37,337 nucleotides of DNA from JAKAGE01 sp964416665 (GCA_964416665.1 CAYQFA010000004.1:1-37337), one strand, 5' to 3'. Shown: positions 25,655-34,119, counted from the first letter of the stretch. Numbers and translations: made by a program. The notes: a model not told the origin generated them from the letters alone.

Positions 25655-25674
25655 CGCCACGCACGTGATGCTAC

Positions 25675-25703
25675 TTGCTCAAAGCACTCCACGGAATTAC
25701 ACT
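25675..25703 (+). promoter_or_regulatory. Promoter of the FtsB-like gene
   Basis: TTGCTC (25675-25680), 17-bp spacer, TACACT (25698-25703), 7 nt to ATG 25711. The TTG at 25675 is in frame with the gene and could be mistaken for a start codon. Confidence 0.55.
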
Positions 25704-25710
25704 AAGCGGT

Positions 25711-26010
25711 ATGAAGATTGCGGCGATCATCGGCCTTTCTCTCGTTCTCATTTTTCTTGGCGTGAATGTCTATTCTTTCGTGAAGCAGGAGCATGAGATG
25801 GGCGCCAGTCTCGCTGATGTGCAGGCGCGCCTTACGAAAGCGCAGGCGGACGAGTCGAGTCTTCAGTCCGAAAAGGAGTATCTTGCAAATCCGGTGAACC
25901 TGGAAAAGGAGCTTCGCGCGCGGTTCAACTACAAGAACCCCGGCGAGAAGATGATAATCATCGTCCCGTTGGGGACCTCATCGACCACATCTACGGCGGT
26001 GAGCGATTGA
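25711..26010 (+). CDS. FtsB/DivIC-like septum-formation protein
   Basis: 99 residues. A single N-terminal helix (about 3-23) leads directly into a coiled coil (about 28-65: V-Q-A-R-L-T-K-A-Q-A-D-E-S-S-L-Q-S-E-K-E-Y-L) and then N-P-V-N-L-E-K-E-L-R-A-R-F-N-Y-K-N-P-G-E, the short tail typical of FtsB/DivIC ('R-x-x-x-x-Y...P-G-E'). The partner of FtsQ and FtsL in division. The ATG at 25711 is preferred to an in-frame TTG 36 nt upstream because that TTG is the -35 element of a well-spaced promoter. Confidence 0.75.
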   Translation: MKIAAIIGLSLVLIFLGVNVYSFVKQEHEMGASLADVQARLTKAQADESSLQSEKEYLANPVNLEKELRARFNYKNPGEKMIIIVPLGTSSTTSTAVSD

Positions 26011-26034
26011 TATCAACGCGGAGCATCAATGCGT

Positions 26035-26105
26035 GCGGGTATGGTTCAGTGGCAGAACGCGACCTTCCCAAGGTTGAGACAGGGGTTCGATTCCCCCTAC
26101 CCGCT
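26035..26105 (+). tRNA. tRNA-Gly(CCC)
   Basis: A full cloverleaf can be drawn: acceptor GCGGGTA/TACCCGC, D stem GTTC/GAAC, anticodon stem CGACC/GGTTG with loop TTCCCAA (anticodon CCC at 26067-26069), and T arm GGGG-TTCGATT-CCCC with an A-C mismatch at the base. The 3' CCA is not encoded. It is followed at once by hairpin D. Confidence 0.92.
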
Positions 26106-26106
26106 C

Positions 26107-26179
26107 AAAAACAAAACACTCCTCTTTTGGAACGAATCGCGAGGACGCTAAAGTTCCAAAAGAGGAGTGTTTTGTTTTT
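26107..26179. terminator. Long hairpin D after tRNA-Gly
   Basis: Perfect 27-bp arms (26107-26133 and 26153-26179) with a 19-nt loop. Outer part A-rich on the left and T-rich on the right, inner GC clamp: the shape of a bidirectional intrinsic terminator. It insulates the tRNA from the kinase promoter. Confidence 0.8.
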
Positions 26180-26212
26180 GTCTGGTCTGAAAAAGAGGGA
26201 ATCGGATGGCAA

Positions 26213-26221
26213 TGCTATAAT
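26213..26221 (+). promoter_or_regulatory. Extended -10 promoter of the sensor kinase
   Basis: TGC then TATAAT (26216-26221), 7 nt to ATG 26229. No -35 in the expected place. Confidence 0.65.
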
Positions 26222-26228
26222 AAAGAGC

Positions 26229-28037
26229 ATGAAGTCCCAAGGGCACAAAGGGAGGCTGCGCAATAAGATATTCTTTTTCATGCTCGCGGTGGGAATTGTG
26301 CCGCTGTTGGTCGCCGCGGCGCTCACCGAATATGTCGTAAGCACTGCGCATCGCAGCGACGTCGCCAAGCTCGAGTCGGTAGTGCTCGCGCAGGCCGGTG
26401 CGCAGGTGCAGAGTTTTATCAGCGACGACATTCTTTCACAGGCGCACGTCGTCATCCCATACGGACCGAACATCGAAAGTGCGCCGGCCGCCCAGCAATA
26501 TTTACTTCAGCAAACGATCATAACGCGGCCGTGGCTGCTCTCGGAGTCGTTCGTTGATTTCACGGGGAAGGAGACTTCGCGTGTCGATCAGACCACGCTT
26601 CAGGGATATCCCACGTCGTCGCTTCGGGATATGAGCAACGATCCCAGTTTCGCCGCTGCGAAGGGTGGGGATTATTATATCGGCCCGTTATCCTATCCGA
26701 GCAGTACGCCCGAAGTGAATTTTGCTTCGCCGGTGAAGGATAACAACGGCCAGGCCGTTGCGATCATTTTAGGAACGGCGTCGCTCTCCAATCTTCAAAG
26801 CATCATCGCGTCGTCCAGCATCGGCACAACGGGCTATGTTTATCTCGTTGATGGAACGGGCAAAGTGATCGCCGGCGGCGGTAAATTTTCCGGCATCACA
26901 AGCGGCAGTTTAAGCGCGGCGAATTTGGACATCGTGCAAAAAGTGATCACGGGCGAGAGCCTTCTTACCGATGCCACGCAGATGCGCTATAAAAATATTT
27001 TCGGGGAGAATGTTGTCGCCGCTGCGATGCCGATCTCGGAGTATGGCCAGACATGGGGTTTGGTCGCGGAGTGGCCGACCGCCGAGGCGGATGCGGTCAT
27101 CAACGCGCTCCTTGTCCGCGACCTTATCGCGCTTATCATCCTGTTCGGCATTGTTATCCTGGTCTCCATCCTTCTCGCGTTGCTCATTGTGCGGCCGATC
27201 GAACAGTTGGAAGAGGGAACGGCGCGCGTTGCGCAGGGGAAGTTCAACGAAGGGGTGAACATCAAAACACACGACGAGCTGGAGGATCTTGGCGAGTCGT
27301 TCAACACCATGGTGCTCGGCCTGAAAGAACTTGAACAATTGAAAGATGAATTCGTCTTCATCGCCGCGCACGAACTTCGCACGCCGGTCGCGGCGATGAA
27401 AGGTTATCTCCAGCTTATATTGGAAGGCACGACCGGCGCGATCTCCGACGGTACCCGCGCCTTTATCGAGAAAGTGATCGCTTCCAACCAGCGTTTGATC
27501 CAGCTCGTGAACGACCTGCTTGAGGTCGCGCGGTCGCAGGCGGGCCGACTTACCATCCAGGTCGTGCCTATCGATCTTGCCGCGCCGATCAGTTCATCGC
27601 TTGATGAGCTCAAATCTTTGGCCGACGAAAAATCGGTGACGATGACGTATCAACCGCCCGCCGATCTGCCACAGGTGCTTGCCGACACCGATCGCATAAA
27701 AGAGGTGGTCGTGAACCTCGTCGGCAACGCGATCAAGTATATGGGTGGTGCGGGGGACATCGAAGTTTCCCATGAGGTGATCGACGGCCGTGTCGTTACG
27801 CACATTGCGGACACGGGGCTTGGTATCTCGAAGGAAGCGCAGGAAAAATTATTCCAAAAATTCTATCGCGTGCAGACGGATAAGACGAAAGAGATCACCG
27901 GCACCGGTCTTGGGCTTTTCATCGTGAAAGAGATCGTCGAAAAAATGAACGGGACGATCTGGGCCACATCGGAGGAAGGAAAAGGATCGGTGTTCAGTTT
28001 CAGCTTGCCGATAGCAAATTCAACATCAACAAACTGA
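26229..28037 (+). CDS. Membrane sensor histidine kinase (Cache-HAMP-HisKA-HATPase)
   Basis: 602 residues. First helix (about 13-33), a large extracytoplasmic domain (about 40-290) with dCache-like features (L-L-S-E-S-F-V-D-F-T-G-K-E and D-P-S-F-A-A-A...I-G-P-L), a second helix (about 296-322), and a HAMP linker starting R-P-I-E-Q-L-E-E-G. The phospho-acceptor His381 is in F-I-A-A-H-E-L-R-T-P. The ATPase has the N box N-L-V-G-N-A-I-K-Y, G1 D-T-G-L-G-I-S and G2 G-T-G-L-G-L-F-I-V-K-E. It probably senses a small extracellular molecule. No response regulator is encoded nearby. The frame is open upstream to 26007, but that would cross the tRNA and hairpin D. ATG 26229 fits the promoter. Confidence 0.9.
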   Translation: MKSQGHKGRLRNKIFFFMLAVGIVPLLVAAALTEYVVSTAHRSDVAKLESVVLAQAGAQVQSFISDDILSQAHVVIPYGPNIESAPAAQQYLLQQTIITRPWLLSESFVDFTGKETSRVDQTTLQGYPTSSLRDMSNDPSFAAAKGGDYYIGPLSYPSSTPEVNFASPVKDNNGQAVAIILGTASLSNLQSIIASSSIGTTGYVYLVDGTGKVIAGGGKFSGITSGSLSAANLDIVQKVITGESLLTDATQMRYKNIFGENVVAAAMPISEYGQTWGLVAEWPTAEADAVINALLVRDLIALIILFGIVILVSILLALLIVRPIEQLEEGTARVAQGKFNEGVNIKTHDELEDLGESFNTMVLGLKELEQLKDEFVFIAAHELRTPVAAMKGYLQLILEGTTGAISDGTRAFIEKVIASNQRLIQLVNDLLEVARSQAGRLTIQVVPIDLAAPISSSLDELKSLADEKSVTMTYQPPADLPQVLADTDRIKEVVVNLVGNAIKYMGGAGDIEVSHEVIDGRVVTHIADTGLGISKEAQEKLFQKFYRVQTDKTKEITGTGLGLFIVKEIVEKMNGTIWATSEEGKGSVFSFSLPIANSTSTN

Positions 28038-28050
28038 AACCATAAATCCA

Positions 28051-28575
28051 ATGATCATAAAAAACGCAACACAAATCGGCGCGCCGGTGATCCGGGCGAA
28101 GGCGAAACCGGTGAAATTGGCGACCTCGCGGCAGACAAAAAAGATCGTGCGCGACCTTATCGATTCCATGCGCTATCACGGGTTGGTCGGCATGGCCGCG
28201 CCGCAGATCGGCATAGGTCTTCGGATCTTCGTGAGCGAGTTGCGCGAGACGAACGTCCGGAGTGCAAGGGACGCCGACGCCGTCCGTGTTTTCATCAATC
28301 CCAAAATCTTGCGTTGTTCAAAAGAGAAACACGTCGGCGGTGAAGGATGCGGCAGTGTGGCGCGCGCTGGATTGTTCGGAATGGTCCCGCGGTCGCAGAG
28401 CGTTACGGTGACCGCGCTCAACGGGAAAGGGGAGAAATTTACCCTGACCGCCAAGGGGCTTCTTGCCGCGGTCATCCAGCACGAGACGGACCATCTGAAC
28501 GGCATCGTTTTTCTCGACCGGCTTCCGAATATGGAAAGCCTCACGAGCAGGGAAGAGTATATTAAAAATCATTAA
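28051..28575 (+). CDS. def: Peptide deformylase
   Basis: 174 residues. Metallo-enzyme removing the formyl group from new proteins. Motif 1 G-L-V-G-M-A-A-P-Q, motif 2 E-G-C-G-S with metal ligand Cys100 (Leu of the usual E-G-C-L-S is Gly), motif 3 Q-H-E-T-D-H-L with His144, Glu145 and His148. It lies 13 nt after the kinase stop, so it probably shares that transcript. A CATAAA a few bases upstream is too weak to call a promoter. Confidence 0.93.
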   Translation: MIIKNATQIGAPVIRAKAKPVKLATSRQTKKIVRDLIDSMRYHGLVGMAAPQIGIGLRIFVSELRETNVRSARDADAVRVFINPKILRCSKEKHVGGEGCGSVARAGLFGMVPRSQSVTVTALNGKGEKFTLTAKGLLAAVIQHETDHLNGIVFLDRLPNMESLTSREEYIKNH

Positions 28576-28715
28576 ACCCTTGCCTCTCCTTCGTTTTTGT
28601 GTTATATAAAGGTCAGCGTCTTAACTGACCACAGCACCTTTACAAATACATTTTTTTCGCCCTTTTACACTTTAATTTTCGTTAAAAGGTCGACAAAAAT
28701 AAATATAAGAAAAGG
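28576..28715 (+). promoter_or_regulatory. Intergenic leader/terminator region before the DUF11 gene
   Basis: 140 bp without a gene. It holds a hairpin GGTCAG/CTGACC (28611-28616 and 28625-28630, 8-nt loop), an alternative pairing AAAGGT (28608-28613) with ACCTTT (28636-28641), a T run at 28651-28657, and a -10-like TATAAG (28704-28709) ending 6 nt before the ATG at 28716. TGT plus TATATA (28599-28607) is a second candidate promoter that would give a leader of about 100 nt. The hairpin may terminate def. Confidence 0.4.
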
Positions 28716-31700
28716 ATGTACAAAACAATCCAAACGTTTTTCGCGCCTACGCGAAATGCGGCGAGGGGATTGTTGAAGGTGGCGCTTTTCGTTGCCATCA
28801 TCTCGAATTCCGTCTTTCCGACGGCTATTTTAATTCCCTCCCACATCAACGCAGGCGAAATAAGTTCTCTTGGTGTCGCAGTGGCTCATGCCGCCACCTG
28901 TTCGGACGCGCTCGCCGTCGGCGAGACCGTGAGCACCACGACCCCGAGTGTCGGCGATGACATCACCTACATACTCGCCGGCGGACCTGCCTTCACGTCA
29001 CCGACGCAAGTCAGCGTGACCGGCGTGCTTCCTGTCGGTGTGACGTATGTTTCATCGACTGCGGCCGTCAACGGCACAGCGGTCAATGGAGCGTATGATC
29101 CCTCTTCCAACACCTGGAATGCGGGAACCTTCAATGGTTCGAACAACAGCATGACGCTTTACGTCACCGCGAGCGTGAACACGGGCACCGAAGGAAAGAC
29201 GATCACTCCCAAGCCGACCATCATCTATGGCGCAAATTCCTGCGATGATAGCGACGCTGCCAAAGCCGCGGCGATCACGGTTCAGGAGGCGACAACGTCG
29301 ACCTCTGCCGATCTCAAGATCGTGAAGACGGTAGATAACACGAATCCGAGCGTTGGTGATATCGTCCACTATTCGTTGGACGTCACCGACCTTGGCTCTG
29401 TGACCTCGACCGGGGTCGTGGCATCCGACACCCTGCCCTACGGACTCACGTTCGTGAACGCAACGGCGGCGGATGGCACGGACTACTCGAGCTCGACAGG
29501 CCTCTGGACGATCCATGACCTCCCGGTCAATGACACGGTAAACCTGGCCATCGCTGCTTTGGTGGATGCTGGCACCGCCAGCACCACCATAACCAACACC
29601 GGTTATGTCACCGAGTCCGCTTCCACGACTGATCCGAATCTGGCGAACAACAGTTCGTCGATCTCGATTGACGTGCAAGCTGCCACCACGACCCCGACGA
29701 CGACTGCCGATATCGAGATCGTAAAGATCGCGAATCCCACGTCGACCGTCGTAGGCGGAATGATCAACTACACGCTTACGGCCACCGACCTTGGCTCTGT
29801 GACCTCGACCGGCGTCGTGGCATCCGACACCCTGCCTTACGGACTCACGTTCGTGAACGCAACGGCGGCGGATGGCACGGACTACTCGAGCTCGACAGGC
29901 CTCTGGACGATCCACGACCTGAGTGCCGGTGCGACATCGACGCTCACGATCGCAGCGACCGTGGACCCCGATGCCGCCAGCTCGACGATCAGCAACACCG
30001 CGACCATTACGGAGTCTGCGTCGTCGACCGACCCGAACCTGGCGAACAACTCGTCAACCGCAACCACGTGGGTTGCGCCCAACTCGGGACCGGAAACATG
30101 TTCGATCTCGCTCTCCGTCGGTGAGGCCGTGAGCAACAAGACCCCGAGCGTCGATGACATTGTCACTTACACGCTTGCCGGTGCACCTGCCTTTACGGCA
30201 TCAACGAGCGTCAAGATCACCGAACTTTTGCCTTCTACGTATCTCACCTTCCTTTCCGCGAGCACATCGGATGGAACGTACTCGAGTTCAACGGGAATAT
30301 GGGACGCGGGAACCTTCAACGGTTCGAATAACGCAATCGCGCTCGACATCACGGCGCAGGTGAACCCTGCTGCTGCGGGTCGAACGATCACGACACATCC
30401 GAGGATCAGGTATATCCAAAGCGATTGTACGCAATCGACCAAGATAAAGGGCGCGACGATCACGGTTCCGGGAGTGGCGACGACGACTGCCGATGTCTCG
30501 ATCCAAAAAGCTGTCGATGAGCCCTATACCTTCCAGGGAGCTACCCTCAACTACACGTTGACGGTTTCGGCCAATGGTCCCGCGACCTCGACCGGCGTCG
30601 TGGCATCCGACACCCTGCCTTCCGATCTCACATTCGTGAACGCAACATATCCGGCTGGCACCTCCTACTCGAGCTCGACAGGCCTCTGGACGATCGGCGA
30701 CATGAGCGTCGGTTCAACATCGGTGCTCACGATCGCAGCGACCGTGAATTCCGACACACCGATCGGGACCGTGATCCCCAACACCGGGACCGTGACCGAA
30801 TCGGCGAGCAGCACCGATCCGAACCTCGCGAACAACAGTTCGACGGTTTCGACGGTGGTGACAAAAATGGCATTGCCTCCATTGCCGGCGGACATTTCGA
30901 TCGTGAAAGCGGTCGATACGACCTCAACCGTCGTGGGTGCGACGATCAATTACACCCTTACGGCCACCGACCTTGGCACTGCGACCTCGACCGGCGTCGT
31001 GGCATCCGACACCCTGCCTTCCGGACTCACGTTCGTGAATGCAACGGCAACGCCTGGCACCTCGTACTCGAGTTCAACGGGCCTCTGGACGATCGGTACG
31101 CTCGATCCGAACGCGACCGCGACATTGGCAATCGCTGCCACAGTCAAAGATAGCGCTGCGGACACGACGATCACCAATGAGGCGTTCATCACCGAGGCCG
31201 CCTCTTCGACCGATGGTACGACGGTCACCTACACCTATGATCCGAATCTGGCGAACAACAGTTCGACGGTTTCGACGGTCATTGCGGGTGGTCACGGCGG
31301 CGGTTCGTCCGCGGACATTTCGATCGTGAAAGCGGTCGACAATACGTACCCGGATCCCGGAGCGACGATCAATTACACATTGACCGCCGAGAATGCCGGA
31401 CCCTCACCGTCCTATATCGATTTCGTGAAAGATCCATTGCCTGCCGGGTTAACGTTCGTCTCGGCATCGCCGGCGATGAAGTACGACCTCGGCAAGGGAA
31501 TCTGGACGATCGGTACGCTTGCTCCGAACGCGACCGCGACGCTGAAAATTGCGGCGGCGGTAGGTTCGAACATGGGCGGGAAAGAGATCACGAACACCGC
31601 GACCATTTTCCAGCTGAGCTCCATCACCGACCCGAATCCGGCGAACAATTCGTCATCGATCTCGGTCTGGGTGACAACGAGCACACCGTATGCGGACGTT

Positions 31701-32891
31701 TCGATCGTGAAAGCGGTCGACAAGTCCAGAGCAAACGAGGGTGACACGCTCAACTACACGTTGACCGTCGGGGCCAATGGTCCCGCGACCTCGACCGGCG
31801 TCGTGGCATCCGACACCCTGCCTTCCGGACTCACGTTCGTGAACGCAACGGCAACGCCCGGCACCTCCTACTCGAGTTCAACGGGCCTTTGGACAATCGG
31901 CGACATGAGCGCGAGCTCAACGGCAACGCTCACGATTGCAGCGACCGTCAATGCCGGTATGGCGAATACCACGGTCACCAACACCGGTACCGTGACCGAA
32001 TCGGCGAGCAGCACTGATCTCGATCTCGCGAACAACAGTTCGACGGTTTCGACGATCATCACTGCCAGCGGATGCGGTTCCAGCTGCGGTGGTTGCACGA
32101 CCAACTGTAACGGCGGCGAACAGACTGCGGAAATCGCGATCGCAAAGACCGTCGATAACGCAAATCCCGCACAAGGCGCGACGATCCATTACACCGTCAC
32201 GGTTTCCGCGCTCGGTCCTACGGAATCGCTTGGCGTCAATGCGACCGACACCTTACCTGCCGGCATAGCGTTCGTTTCTGCGAGCACTACGGTTGGCAGC
32301 TATAATCCCACGACGGGATCATGGTCCATCGGCAGCCTTAATAACGGCAAGACCGCCGTTCTCGTCATTACTGCGACCGTGACCGCGCCGGCCGGTACCT
32401 CGATAACGAATACCGGCACCGTTCGCGAATCACCGACCGTGGTAGATCAGATCTCCAGCAACAACACCGCAAGCGTGACATTGGTCGTCGCGGGCGGAGG
32501 TGGTGGTCAGGTCTTAGGCACAAGCACGAGCACCGGCCAAGTTCTCGGCGTAAATACCTGCGGTCTTTATCTCAACGATTATATTCACCCGAACCGTAAG
32601 AATCTGAATGACCCGAATGAGGTAAAGAAGCTGCAAGTGTTCTTGAATCTGGAAATGAACGCAGGCCTTCCGATCACCGGATACTATGGTCCTTTGACCA
32701 TAGCGGCCCTGAACAAGTTCCAGGTGAAGTATCACACTGAGGTACTTCAGCCGTGGACCGCGCTCGGGCTTCCCAACGAGTTCACTCCCACGAGCTACGT
32801 CTATGAAACGACGAGACGGTGGATAAACCTCATTGTGTGCCCTTCGCTCAACCTCTCCATGCCGACCCTCCAGGTCGATAATGGTGAATGA
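28716..32891 (+). CDS. DUF11-repeat surface protein with C-terminal peptidoglycan-binding-like domain
   Basis: 1,391 residues. A long N-terminal signal region (hydrophobic about 20-42, possible cleavage after A-V-A-H-A near 61) precedes nine beta-sandwich repeats of about 120-130 residues. Seven are of the usual DUF11 type (A-D-x-x-I-V-K-A-V-D...Y-T-L-T...D-T-L-P-x-G-L-T-F-V...N-N-S-S). Two, at about 28900-29300 and 30090-30475, are of a variant type starting with Cys and S-V-G-E. A Cys/Gly linker (four Cys within C-G-S-S-C-G-G-C-T-T-N-C) precedes the last repeat. The last 120 residues contain N-D-P-N-E-V-K-K-L-Q-V-F-L-N...G-Y-Y-G-P-L-T-I-A-A-L-N-K-F-Q, a peptidoglycan_binding_1-like fold that may anchor the protein to the wall. 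Probably an exported structural or adhesive protein, released by signal peptidase I. Confidence 0.85.
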   Translation: MYKTIQTFFAPTRNAARGLLKVALFVAIISNSVFPTAILIPSHINAGEISSLGVAVAHAATCSDALAVGETVSTTTPSVGDDITYILAGGPAFTSPTQVSVTGVLPVGVTYVSSTAAVNGTAVNGAYDPSSNTWNAGTFNGSNNSMTLYVTASVNTGTEGKTITPKPTIIYGANSCDDSDAAKAAAITVQEATTSTSADLKIVKTVDNTNPSVGDIVHYSLDVTDLGSVTSTGVVASDTLPYGLTFVNATAADGTDYSSSTGLWTIHDLPVNDTVNLAIAALVDAGTASTTITNTGYVTESASTTDPNLANNSSSISIDVQAATTTPTTTADIEIVKIANPTSTVVGGMINYTLTATDLGSVTSTGVVASDTLPYGLTFVNATAADGTDYSSSTGLWTIHDLSAGATSTLTIAATVDPDAASSTISNTATITESASSTDPNLANNSSTATTWVAPNSGPETCSISLSVGEAVSNKTPSVDDIVTYTLAGAPAFTASTSVKITELLPSTYLTFLSASTSDGTYSSSTGIWDAGTFNGSNNAIALDITAQVNPAAAGRTITTHPRIRYIQSDCTQSTKIKGATITVPGVATTTADVSIQKAVDEPYTFQGATLNYTLTVSANGPATSTGVVASDTLPSDLTFVNATYPAGTSYSSSTGLWTIGDMSVGSTSVLTIAATVNSDTPIGTVIPNTGTVTESASSTDPNLANNSSTVSTVVTKMALPPLPADISIVKAVDTTSTVVGATINYTLTATDLGTATSTGVVASDTLPSGLTFVNATATPGTSYSSSTGLWTIGTLDPNATATLAIAATVKDSAADTTITNEAFITEAASSTDGTTVTYTYDPNLANNSSTVSTVIAGGHGGGSSADISIVKAVDNTYPDPGATINYTLTAENAGPSPSYIDFVKDPLPAGLTFVSASPAMKYDLGKGIWTIGTLAPNATATLKIAAAVGSNMGGKEITNTATIFQLSSITDPNPANNSSSISVWVTTSTPYADVSIVKAVDKSRANEGDTLNYTLTVGANGPATSTGVVASDTLPSGLTFVNATATPGTSYSSSTGLWTIGDMSASSTATLTIAATVNAGMANTTVTNTGTVTESASSTDLDLANNSSTVSTIITASGCGSSCGGCTTNCNGGEQTAEIAIAKTVDNANPAQGATIHYTVTVSALGPTESLGVNATDTLPAGIAFVSASTTVGSYNPTTGSWSIGSLNNGKTAVLVITATVTAPAGTSITNTGTVRESPTVVDQISSNNTASVTLVVAGGGGGQVLGTSTSTGQVLGVNTCGLYLNDYIHPNRKNLNDPNEVKKLQVFLNLEMNAGLPITGYYGPLTIAALNKFQVKYHTEVLQPWTALGLPNEFTPTSYVYETTRRWINLIVCPSLNLSMPTLQVDNGE
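29388..31890 (+). repeat. Near-identical DNA cassettes inside the DUF11 gene
   Basis: A stretch starting gacctcgaccgg and running through gtggcatccgacaccctgcc recurs at about 29402, 29802, 30583, 30983 and 31783. The copies at about 29388-29530 and 29788-29930 match over roughly 140 bp with about three differences, all synonymous as far as I could read, spaced about 400 bp apart. Confidence 0.8.
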
Positions 32892-32903
32892 CCGGTCTGA
32901 GCG

Positions 32904-32955
32904 AACAAAATAAAACAATACCCCTGCTGCAGCAGGGGTATTGTTTTATTTTGTT
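32904..32955. terminator. Perfect 52-bp palindrome E
   Basis: 26-bp arms with no spacer, centred on CTGCTG/CAGCAG at 32929/32930. A-rich outer left, C4/G4 clamp, T-rich right. Likely terminator of the DUF11 gene, whose stop is 13 nt upstream. The right arm contains TTGTTT, the -35 of the next gene. Confidence 0.75.
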
Positions 32956-32969
32956 GTTTATGATATAAT
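32941..32969 (+). promoter_or_regulatory. Promoter of the CAP-domain gene
   Basis: TTGTTT (32941-32946), 17-bp spacer, TATAAT (32964-32969) preceded by TGA, 6 nt to ATG 32976. The -35 is inside palindrome E. Confidence 0.6.
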
Positions 32970-32975
32970 ATTCCC

Positions 32976-34073
32976 ATGATCGAACATACGATCCAGAAGC
33001 TCAAAAATTATTTTGTTCCTCATCCGGGCAATGACCACAAGCCGCATATTTTGCGCCCGCGGACGCTTGCCTTCGTTATCATCGTGATGATCGTTGCGGA
33101 ATCGGCATTCATCCTCGGTTCGACGTATGTCGTGCCGCGTACAAAACTCTTTGGTCTTATCGTGGCGAGCGCGCTCGTTGATGAGACCAATCAGCAACGT
33201 GTGGCGAACGGAGACGCGGCGCTCCAGGTAAGTCCGCTGCTCCAGCAGGCTGCGCAGGACAAGGCGAACGACATGGCGACAAATGATTATTTTGCGCATA
33301 CGAGCCCGTCCGGCGTCACGCCGTGGGACTGGTTCGAAAAAGTTGGTTACAGCTTCAGCTTTGCCGGTGAAAATCTCGCGGTGAATTTTTCCAACTCACA
33401 GGACGTGACGAATGCATGGATGAACTCTCCTGAGCACCGCGCGAACATTCTGGACGGTGATTTCACGCAGATCGGCATTGCGAGCGCGCAGGGGACGTTG
33501 AACGGCCAGCCGACAATTTATGTCGTCGAGGAATTTGGTACGCCAGCTTCCGCGCCGCTCACGTTCGTGAACACTGCGGCAGCGGCGACGGTCACGAATC
33601 CCGTGCCGGTCCCGGTGACGGCGCCAACGCCGGTAAAGCCAAAACCAAAGCCTGTGGTGGCCACGTCGACCGCACCATTTGCGGTCGCTCCTGTCATCAT
33701 CGCGAGCGCGAGCGTTGAAGACTCCAGTTCGCAGCAATTATTTGTGGCGGTAAAAGGAGTCGAGACGCAAACTGTTCCTGCGGCTACGGCGACGGCTTCT
33801 GTGCCCGTGGCCGTAACCGTTACGAGCATCCAAAAGCAGAACGGCTTTGAAAGCGCCTTCCGGTGGTTGATTTCCGATCCGAGGGCTCTCGCAAATGATT
33901 TTTATCTTTTCTTGATAATACTTTTCATCGTCGCGAGCATCCTGAACTTCTTCATCAAGATCAGGGTCCAGTTCCCGCGGCTTATTTTGGGCGGCATGAC
34001 GGTCATCGTCATCTCCGGCCTTTTCATCCTCTTGAATCAGAACATCGGCCTTTTACACGCAGCGATATTATAA
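32976..34073 (+). CDS. CAP/SCP-domain membrane protein
   Basis: 365 residues. An N-terminal helix (about 29-50) is followed by a CAP domain (about 66-190) with the expected residues: His108 in Y-F-A-H-T-S-P, Glu132 in A-G-E-N-L-A and His154 in S-P-E-H-R-A-N-I-L. A Pro/Val/Thr-rich linker (K-P-K-P-K-P) leads to a region with two C-terminal helices (about 305-328 and 336-358). Bacterial CAP proteins of the YkwD type are extracytoplasmic with poorly known roles. Three membrane segments suggest the CAP domain faces outward. It has its own promoter and probably sits in the envelope beside the DUF11 protein. Confidence 0.85.
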   Translation: MIEHTIQKLKNYFVPHPGNDHKPHILRPRTLAFVIIVMIVAESAFILGSTYVVPRTKLFGLIVASALVDETNQQRVANGDAALQVSPLLQQAAQDKANDMATNDYFAHTSPSGVTPWDWFEKVGYSFSFAGENLAVNFSNSQDVTNAWMNSPEHRANILDGDFTQIGIASAQGTLNGQPTIYVVEEFGTPASAPLTFVNTAAAATVTNPVPVPVTAPTPVKPKPKPVVATSTAPFAVAPVIIASASVEDSSSQQLFVAVKGVETQTVPAATATASVPVAVTVTSIQKQNGFESAFRWLISDPRALANDFYLFLIILFIVASILNFFIKIRVQFPRLILGGMTVIVISGLFILLNQNIGLLHAAIL

Positions 34074-34090
34074 GGAGGAGCAAGGCCTTG

Positions 34091-34119
34091 TTGCCCTTTA
34101 TTTTCACGGGCGTTACAAT
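34091..34119 (+). promoter_or_regulatory. dnaG promoter
   Basis: TTGCCC (34091-34096), 17-bp spacer, TACAAT (34114-34119), 9 nt to ATG 34129. A 10-bp palindrome CAAGGCCTTG precedes it (34081-34090). Confidence 0.6.

Noticed and set aside
25675..25710. TTG start for the FtsB-like protein
   Set aside because: This TTG is the -35 element of a well-spaced promoter whose -10 lies between it and the ATG.
26007..26228. Extended N-terminus of the histidine kinase
   Set aside because: It would translate through the tRNA-Gly gene and hairpin D. The promoter and first helix support ATG 26229.
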